DNA from: an uncultured Pirellulaceae bacterium | GTDB taxonomy: Bacteria; Planctomycetota; Planctomycetia; Pirellulales; Pirellulaceae | DNA length: 7,324 bases | Direction: 5' to 3' | NCBI GenBank assembly: GCA_934255105.1 | Contig: CAKQNH010000224.1 | Span: 1 to 7,324 of the forward strand | Shown here: positions 1 to 5,900 of the stretch, piece after piece | Position numbering within the stretch: the stretch's first letter is position 1 | How the letters are laid out: the number at the start of each line of letters is the position of its first letter | Translations under genes and position numbers: made by a program | The notes under the pieces: generated by a model | What the model was told of the DNA's origin: nothing | The model's input: only the letters and a program-made list of their open reading frames with translations | Databases searched by the model: none

Positions 1-897
1 GGCTTCCTGAGCATCGCCGCGGTGGAAGATAAATCGATGCTTGAAAGTCAGCGATTCGTCGGCGGGCAGCTTGTAGTCGCCCGGCTCCGCTTTCTCCCCT
101 TCGAAATCCTGGCGGCCAAAGGGATTGGCTGAGACTAGACCGTAGTCGCGGGCATGCCACCATGTGGGATGCCGAAAATTGCTCGGGTGATCAAAGATGG
201 CGATGCCAACTACATTGTCTTGCACGGTTCCCCAGTAGTCGATCCAATTCGCGCGCTTGCCCCAGATATCCGCAGTGGTAACGCCTTCTGAATTGACCGC
301 TTGACCATTGGCTACGGGCCCTTTGATCCGCAGGTGCGGATTCATGCGGATGGCCATTTGTCCGTCTTTGTTATCTCCGAAAGTAATCGCTCCCTGGCTA
401 GCATGGTAGGTCACGTTGTAATCGATGAAGCGTGTTTCGCCGTCGACGGAGAAGCTGATCTCGCGTGAGTCGGTGGCAACCAACTTCCCATCGCGGGCGA
501 CTAAATTGTTTTTCGAACGGATGGTGTTTCCGTCGACTTTGACTTCGGTGGAAACGGTCGTCCCGGAGGCCGGCGGTATCCCCCAAAAGCTCTCGCCGTT
601 GACTTCCTGATGCCCAAACCAAATCGATTTGTGGTGGGGATGATCGTGAGCCTCGTGCTCCACGCCGTCGCGCATCGGCCAATTGCGAGTCATCTCGACG
701 CCACCGGGCCCGATGACTGGATAGAGGATCGGCTTTTCATAGCCTTCGAATATGTACTCGGTGAAAATCTCGTCGTCGACCAAGACTGTAACGCGATCTG
801 GCTTGGATTCCAAACGAACCTCGGCAGCGGTTGCACTCGACGGGGTGGACAGTACGAGCAGCAGGCAACTAGCCATGACTAGAATCAGCGATAACAT
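1..897 (-). CDS. Secreted PmoA-like (DUF6807) protein, C-terminus cut by window edge
   Basis: The frame is open for 299 codons from the ATG at 897 down to position 1 with no stop, so the 3' end is missing. Residues 1-25 form a signal peptide: a hydrophobic stretch ending in SATAA, with cleavage likely before EVRLES, so the protein is exported. The family hallmark is the His-rich block EHEAHDHPHH at residues 80-89, followed by KSIWFGHQEVNGESFW. Further conserved-looking blocks are DYWGTV (220-225), FDHPSN (235-240) and HPTWWHARDYGL (243-254). These match the family catalogued as 'PmoA-like' (DUF6807), common in planctomycetes and other bacteria with large carbohydrate-degrading repertoires. 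The His cluster suggests metal or sugar binding, but no reaction is established. It is not a membrane subunit of particulate methane monooxygenase: only the signal peptide is hydrophobic. An internal ATG at 876 is a less likely start because it shortens the signal peptide. The upstream AGGA lies about 10 nt from the chosen start and is a weak ribosome site. Divergent from the CE15 esterase gene. Confidence -1.
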   Translation of the reverse strand, partial: MLSLILVMASCLLLVLSTPSSATAAEVRLESKPDRVTVLVDDEIFTEYIFEGYEKPILYPVIGPGGVEMTRNWPMRDGVEHEAHDHPHHKSIWFGHQEVNGESFWGIPPASGTTVSTEVKVDGNTIRSKNNLVARDGKLVATDSREISFSVDGETRFIDYNVTYHASQGAITFGDNKDGQMAIRMNPHLRIKGPVANGQAVNSEGVTTADIWGKRANWIDYWGTVQDNVVGIAIFDHPSNFRHPTWWHARDYGLVSANPFGRQDFEGEKAEPGDYKLPADESLTFKHRFIFHRGDAQEA

Positions 898-972
898 AGG
901 TGAAGGTTCCTGTAACGGTGCTAGGTGGTGAGCGGTAGGTATTAAGCGGGACAGCATGTAGCTGTGCCACCC

Positions 973-978
973 ATTATA
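973..978 (-). promoter_or_regulatory. Candidate -10 box for the PmoA-like gene
   Basis: The minus strand reads TATAAT exactly, in the only AT-rich patch of the intergenic region. The best -35 candidate at 17-nt spacing (TGGGTA, 1001-996) matches the consensus at only three of six positions, so the call is tentative. Confidence -1.
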
Positions 979-1034
979 CTATACGCTTCGGCGGATACCC
1001 ACCGCCGACTGTCCACTGCCTACAGACTTTCACT

Positions 1035-1039
1035 AGGAG
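1035..1039 (+). promoter_or_regulatory. Ribosome binding site of the CE15 esterase gene
   Basis: AGGAG sits six nucleotides before the ATG at 1046. It is the strongest Shine-Dalgarno match in the window and supports this start, which also gives an intact signal peptide. Confidence -1.
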
Positions 1040-1045
1040 CAATCG

Positions 1046-2365
1046 ATGCGTTCCATTTTTGCGGCGACGCCGCGCCGACATTCACACTTGGCTCATTGGT
1101 TAACTGTGTTTGGCTGGCTTGCCCTACATTATTCATGTGGCATGTGTTTAACGACTGCGATGGCACAAGACTTTAAGCCCAACTACGACGAAGCCAAAGT
1201 TCCGGCTTACCAGCTACCGCCACTGATCGATGCCGAGACGGCAAAGGCCAAGGATTTCCCGGCCGCTTGGCAAAAGCGTCGAGCCGAATTGCTGCAGACC
1301 TTTGAAGAGCAGATGTTTGGCACCGCACCCACCGCACCGTACACGCTGGAGTTCGAGCAGGTGGAGTCGGGGCCGAGCTGCGGTGGAGCCGCGTTGCGAC
1401 AGCAGTGGCGCGTGACGGTGGTGACCGAGCACGGGCGGCTGCCAATTGACTTGGTCGTGTTTACACCCGCCGCAGCCACCGCGCCCGTAGCCTGTTTCCT
1501 GGGCCTAAATTTTGCCGGCAACCATACGGTAGCCGCTGATCCCGAGCTGTTGCTAACCAAGTCGTGGCTACGAGATTCGAAAGACGAGCGGACCGAGAAC
1601 AACCGCGCTACGGAAGCTGGGCGCGGGGCGTCGAGTTCGCGTTGGCCCGTCGAGCAGATTGTGGCAGCGGGCATGGGAGTAGCCACGGCGTACTACGGTG
1701 ACATCGATCCCGACTTTCACGATGAATTCAACAATGGCATCCACGCCTTGTTCCCCGAGCATCGCCCCAGCGCCGAGCATCCACAGCGATGGGGCTCGAT
1801 CGCCGCCTGGGCTTGGGGCCTATCGCGATTGCTCGACGCGTTGGAATCGCAAGTACCGCAAGTCGATGCGCAGCGCGTGGCCGTGCTGGGGCATTCGCGC
1901 TTAGGAAAAACCGCTCTGTGGGCCGGCGCTAGCGACCCGCGCTTTGCAGCAGTCATTTCAAACAATTCGGGCTGTGGTGGCGCGGCTCTCAGCCGCCGAG
2001 CGGTGGGCGAGACCGTGGGCCGCATCAACACCAGCTTCCCACATTGGTTCTGTCCAAACTTTCATCAGTATAACGAGCAAGAAGCCAAGCTGCCGATCGA
2101 CCAGCATCAACTGCTGGCGCTCGCCGCGCCGCGCTTGTTGTACGTGGCCAGCGCCTCGGGAGATCGCTGGGCAGATCCCCACGGCGAGTTCCTATCGCTG
2201 GATTTGGCCGGCGAGGTTTACGCCAAGCTGCCGAACGACACGGGAGCCGCCGAGGGGCAACAGCTCAAGCGCATCGGCTACCATCTGCGCGATGGCAAAC
2301 ACGACATCACGGCTTGGGACTGGGCGCATTACATTCGTTTCCTCGATCAGTTGCCCGCATTGTGA
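1046..2365 (+). CDS. Secreted CE15 glucuronoyl-esterase-like hydrolase
   Basis: A 439-aa alpha/beta hydrolase of carbohydrate esterase family 15, whose characterised members cleave the ester between 4-O-methyl-glucuronic acid on xylan and lignin alcohols. Residues 1-40 form a signal peptide: basic RRH, hydrophobic LTVFGWLAL, and cleavage likely after AMA at 38-40. The mature protein is probably periplasmic or extracellular. Family blocks in order are LGLNFAGNHTV, WGSIAAWAWGLSRLLDAL, the nucleophile elbow GHSRLGK (282-288, Ser284), SNNSGCGGAALSRR (from 305), RINTSFPHWFCPNFHQY, ASGDRWADPHGEFLSL (Asp373) and DGKHDITAWDW (His419). Ser284 and His419 are the predicted nucleophile and base. Where fungal enzymes carry the catalytic Glu (ESGAGG) this protein has NNSGCGG, so the acid is probably Asp373 on a later loop, as described for part of the bacterial CE15 group. 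Length and layout are normal for bacterial CE15. The substrate is inferred; some bacterial members act poorly on model esters. Confidence -1.
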   Translation: MRSIFAATPRRHSHLAHWLTVFGWLALHYSCGMCLTTAMAQDFKPNYDEAKVPAYQLPPLIDAETAKAKDFPAAWQKRRAELLQTFEEQMFGTAPTAPYTLEFEQVESGPSCGGAALRQQWRVTVVTEHGRLPIDLVVFTPAAATAPVACFLGLNFAGNHTVAADPELLLTKSWLRDSKDERTENNRATEAGRGASSSRWPVEQIVAAGMGVATAYYGDIDPDFHDEFNNGIHALFPEHRPSAEHPQRWGSIAAWAWGLSRLLDALESQVPQVDAQRVAVLGHSRLGKTALWAGASDPRFAAVISNNSGCGGAALSRRAVGETVGRINTSFPHWFCPNFHQYNEQEAKLPIDQHQLLALAAPRLLYVASASGDRWADPHGEFLSLDLAGEVYAKLPNDTGAAEGQQLKRIGYHLRDGKHDITAWDWAHYIRFLDQLPAL

Positions 2366-2397
2366 GGCTAACGCGTAGCAGCATTGTGAGCCCAACC
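2366..2397. other. Convergent intergenic gap, no clear terminator
   Basis: Only 32 bp separate the stop codons of the CE15 gene and the phosphoesterase-like gene. I see no GC-rich hairpin followed by a T run on either strand. The imperfect tgagg and acctca pairing across it is too weak to call a terminator. Transcription from the two sides may overlap or rely on Rho. Confidence -1.
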
Positions 2398-2889
2398 TCA
2401 GCTTTCGCGGGCCCCTCCTGTGGCGGTGCGTGGTGTCGCAACGTCCCAAATCTCGATGTGCAACTGCGTGGCTTCGCCCACCGCGCATGGCTTGTAGGCA
2501 AATGTGGCTTGCAGTTCGGCTGAGGTGAGCTGCCAGCGGTGCCGTTGTTCGGCCGGCTGGTCGACTTCGCAAACTGCCCAACCTGCCGCCACTCGCCGCA
2601 CGCTGCCGCGCGCTGGGCCGCCAGGCTGAGCCGGGCCGACGACACCTGCATAGTCCAAATAGCGCAGGCGATGGTCGGGCAACCGCGTGGCGGGCCAGAC
2701 GATGCCTCTCGTGCCGCTCGTCTGCGGTGGGAGCGATTGCAGGGCAAATGTCAGCAGGGAATCCGCTTGGCGTATCATCAGATCCCAGTGCGTCGATTGA
2801 GGTGCCCCGTCGGGCAGCTCATGCAATAGCAGCACAAAGCGAACTGCGTTATTAACTGAGTTATTACTAGCCCCGTCTTCAAATTCCAT
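2398..2889 (-). CDS. Stand-alone LigD 3'-phosphoesterase-like protein
   Basis: A 163-aa soluble protein resembling the N-terminal phosphoesterase domain of bacterial ATP ligase LigD, which removes 3'-phosphates or 3'-ribonucleotides at broken DNA ends during non-homologous end joining. The fold signature is RFVLLLHELPDG (17-28, His23), THWDLMI (33-39, His34 and Asp36) and LPDHRLRYLDYAG (70-82, His73, Tyr77), then a RGSVRRV strand (94-100). These align with QxHxA..LHYDLRLE and VEDHPLEYxxFEG of LigD, so the metal-binding and catalytic His/Asp set appears kept. No ligase or polymerase domain follows, and the C-terminus is a variable beta region ending WDVATPRTATGGARES. The ATG at 2889 is chosen because TAGGAAAG lies just upstream. 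The frame runs back to an ATG at 2988, but that would overlap the uvrA start and adds residues unlike the family. Divergent from uvrA across 57 bp, which supports a DNA-repair role. Function is inferred from motifs only. Confidence -1.
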   Translation of the reverse strand: MEFEDGASNNSVNNAVRFVLLLHELPDGAPQSTHWDLMIRQADSLLTFALQSLPPQTSGTRGIVWPATRLPDHRLRYLDYAGVVGPAQPGGPARGSVRRVAAGWAVCEVDQPAEQRHRWQLTSAELQATFAYKPCAVGEATQLHIEIWDVATPRTATGGARES

Positions 2890-2946
2890 TTGCTTTCCTA
2901 CAATAGAGACTTTGGCCCGAAGCTTATCCGTTGAAGTCGAGACCCT
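2890..2946. promoter_or_regulatory. Divergent uvrA / phosphoesterase intergenic region
   Basis: A 57-bp spacer that should carry at least part of both promoters. On the plus strand TACAAT (2899-2904) is a five-of-six -10 match about 43 nt before the uvrA ATG; the -35 candidate TCTTCA (2876-2881) is weak. No palindrome resembling a LexA box is evident by eye. The uvrA ribosome site is weak (GAGA at 2939-2942); the minus-strand gene has a better one. Confidence -1.
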
Positions 2947-5900
2947 ATGGACAATGCGACCATCGAAGTGCGCGGCGCTCGAGAACATAATCTACAAAAC
3001 GTCAGTATCACGCTCCCTCGCAATCAGTTGATCGTATTTACGGGAGTTAGCGGCAGTGGCAAAAGCTCGATGGCCTTTGACACACTCTACGCCGAAGGTC
3101 AACGCCGCTACCTAGAGAGCCTATCGAGCTACGCTCGCCAATTCATCGGCCAACTCCCCAAGCCGAACGTTGATTATATCGGCGGGCTGAGCCCTGCCAT
3201 CTCGATCAGCCAGAAATCGACCAGCTCCAATCCGCGCAGTACCGTCGGCACCATTACGGAGATTTACGATTTCCTGCGAGTGCTGTACGCGCGTGTGGCG
3301 ACTGGCTTCTGTTCCAAATGCGATATTCCCATTGCGTCGCAGACCCGCGACCAAATCGTAGCTCGCCTGCAGGATTTGCGCGACTCGGATGAGTACTTGA
3401 TGCTGGCGCCCATCGTCCGCGGTCAGAAGGGCGAGTATCGCGAGTTGTTTGAAAGCCTGCAGCGGCAGGGCTACGCACGCGCCCGTATCGATGGCGAAGT
3501 ATTGCGTTTGTCCGACGCGCCGCACTTGCAACGCCAGCAGAAGCACCATATCGAAGTGGTCGTCACACGCTTCAACCCGCAGCAGACGCCGCGCGGCAAG
3601 ATCGCCGACGCCGTGTACGAATCGCTCAAGCTGGGTGAGAATACGCTGATCGTCATCCCCTGGGAAGAACCCGAGGCAGACGCTCAGTCTGGCGACTCTG
3701 AAGCCACTGACGCTTTGGCCGCTGGCTCATCAGCCATTGGGGATGCAGGCGAGAGTGCCGCGTCCGCTGCGGATCGATCGTACTCGGCTACCGACGACGA
3801 CCACTCAGCCGACGACGACTCAGACAGCCCAGACTTTGACGGATCCGACGAAGCCCCCGCCGCAGCCAAGCCACGCCGCGGTCGCGCAGCCAAGCAGGCT
3901 GGCGAGCTGGTGATGAGCAGCGAGTATGCCTGTCCGCAATGCGGGCTCTCTAGCATGCCACCCACGCCCCAGTTGCTCAGCTTCAATAGCCCCAGCGGCA
4001 TGTGTGGCGTGTGCGAAGGGCTAGGTCGTCAATTCACTTTTTCTCCCGATCTGGTCGTCCCCGATCCCAGCCGCTCGCTGCGGCGCGGCGCTATTGAAAT
4101 GCTGGGCACTTGGAATGACCTCGGCCGCTGGCAACGCCACCAATTGATGAGCGTCGGTGAGTCGATTGAGAACGAGTTTGGCCTCCAAGTCGGCGAGAGC
4201 CTGACGACACCCTGGGGCGAGTTGGCCGACGAGGTGAAGCAGGAGTGGCTGTACGGAACTGGCGAGCGACATATCACCTACACCTGGCGCGGCGGTGCCA
4301 AGCCGATGAAGTACGGCGGCAACTTTGAAGGGCTCATACCACAATTACTCGAACAGTACCGCAATGCCAAATCGCCAACCGCGCGCAAGCGTTTCGAAAA
4401 ATATATGGAGCGTCGCCACTGCGACGCGTGTGGCGGATCGCGGCTGAATCCACAGGCTCGACAGTTGCGGATGCGCAGTGCGGCACCACAAGCCAATGGA
4501 AGAGAGTGGTTGAACCTGCCGGATCTGTGCCATCTGCCGATCGACGCGTGTTTGGAGTTTCTCAAGGCGATCCAGCTTGGCGAAATCGAAACGCGCATCG
4601 CTGCGGAAGCTCTCCGCGAGATCCGCAATCGCCTGCAATTTCTACTCAACGTTGGCCTGGACTACTTGAGCATAGATCGCTCCGCGCCGACGCTTTCTGG
4701 CGGCGAGTCGCAGCGAATTCGGCTGGCCAGCCAGATTGGTTCAGGCTTGGTAGGCGTGCTGTATGTTTTGGACGAACCCTCTATCGGCCTGCACCCACGC
4801 GACAACGATCGCTTGATCGATTCGCTCAAGGCCCTGCGTGACCAAGGCAACACGCTGCTGGTGGTCGAGCACGATGAAGATACGATGCGGGCCGCCGATT
4901 TAATCCTGGACTTTGGTCCTGGCCCCGGCGTGCGCGGCGGCGAGATCGTCAGCTTCGGCGACATGAACACGCTTGCGGCCAGCGAAAAAAGTGTTACCGG
5001 GCAGTTTTTGACAGGCAAGTTGTCGATCCCGGTCCCCGCCGAGCGCCGGGCCGGCAACGACAAGATCATTCGCGTCCGTGGCGCGACGCACAACAACCTC
5101 AAGAATATCGACGTAGACATTCCGCTGGGCAAACTGGTTTGCGTGACCGGTGTCAGCGGCTCGGGGAAAAGTTCGCTGATCAACGATATCGTGGTCCCCG
5201 TGCTGCGTCGACAACTGCATGCGGCCGAAGATGTGCCCGGTGAACACAGCTCCCTCGAAGGGATCGAACATCTGGACAAAGTAATCGCCATCGACCAATC
5301 TCCCATCGGTCGTACGCCGCGCAGCAACCCGGCTACGTACGTGAAGGTGTTCGACGAGGTGCGCTCGCTGTTTGTCGAATTGACCGAAGCCAAACGACGC
5401 GGTTATCAAGCGGGGCGCTTTAGCTTTAATGTGGCCGGCGGACGCTGCGAATCGTGCGAAGGCAACGGCTCGAATCGCTTGGCGATGGACTTCTTGGCCG
5501 ATCTGTGGGTCACCTGCCCAGTCTGCGATGGCAAACGCTACAACCACGAAACGCTGCAGGTCAAATTCAAGGACAAATCGATCGCCGATGTGCTCGATAT
5601 GGATATCCAGCAGGCGTATGAACTGTTCGAAAACGTTCCCAAGATTGCCGATAAATTGCGGACGCTGCAGGATGTGGGACTCGACTATATCAAACTGGGC
5701 CAACCTTCGCCGACGCTCTCGGGTGGTGAGGCGCAGCGCATCAAGCTGGCTAAAGAGCTGTCGCGTCGCGGTACGGGCAGCACGCTCTACCTGCTGGACG
5801 AACCCACCACCGGATTGCACTTCAACGATATTCGGATGCTGTTGAAAGTCCTGCAAGACCTGGTTGACTTGGGCAACACTGTGCTGGTTATCGAGCACAA

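Larger units (their letters stand above)
898..1045. promoter_or_regulatory. Divergent intergenic region between PmoA-like and CE15 genes
   Basis: This 148-bp gap must hold the promoters of both exported-protein genes. On the minus strand there is a perfect TATAAT at 978-973, about 75 nt upstream of the PmoA-like start, but no convincing -35 box at the usual distance. On the plus strand the same AT-rich patch offers TATACT (975-980), again without a good -35. A GC-rich inverted repeat (cggcgg at 989-994, ccgccg at 1002-1007, extended by one T-A pair, 7-nt loop) and a smaller one (acagc 951-955, gctgt 961-965) flank this patch. They could be operator half-sites or 5'-UTR hairpins. All of this is motif reading; planctomycete promoters often deviate from the sigma-70 consensus. 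Confidence -1.

Noticed and set aside
398..682. 94-codon minus-strand open frame inside the PmoA-like gene
   Set aside because: Out of frame with the 299-codon PmoA-like reading frame on the same strand, which carries a signal peptide and the HDHPHH family motif; the shorter frame is an Arg-rich shadow.
1207..1686. 159-codon open frame antisense to the CE15 gene
   Set aside because: Fully inside a well-supported esterase gene with signal peptide and ribosome site; the antisense translation shows no family features.
2890..2988. Upstream extension of the phosphoesterase-like gene to an ATG at 2988
   Set aside because: It would overlap the uvrA start and add 33 residues without family similarity, while the ATG at 2889 has a good ribosome site and leads directly into the domain.
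3664..3909. Possible frameshift or foreign insertion in uvrA
   Set aside because: The frame stays open, base composition is like its surroundings, and conserved UvrA sequence resumes directly with the zinc finger, so I treat it as a genuine in-frame insert.
4662..5393. 243-codon open frame antisense to uvrA
   Set aside because: Lies opposite conserved UvrA sequence and shows low-complexity Ser/Arg-rich translation; the UvrA frame has all family motifs here.
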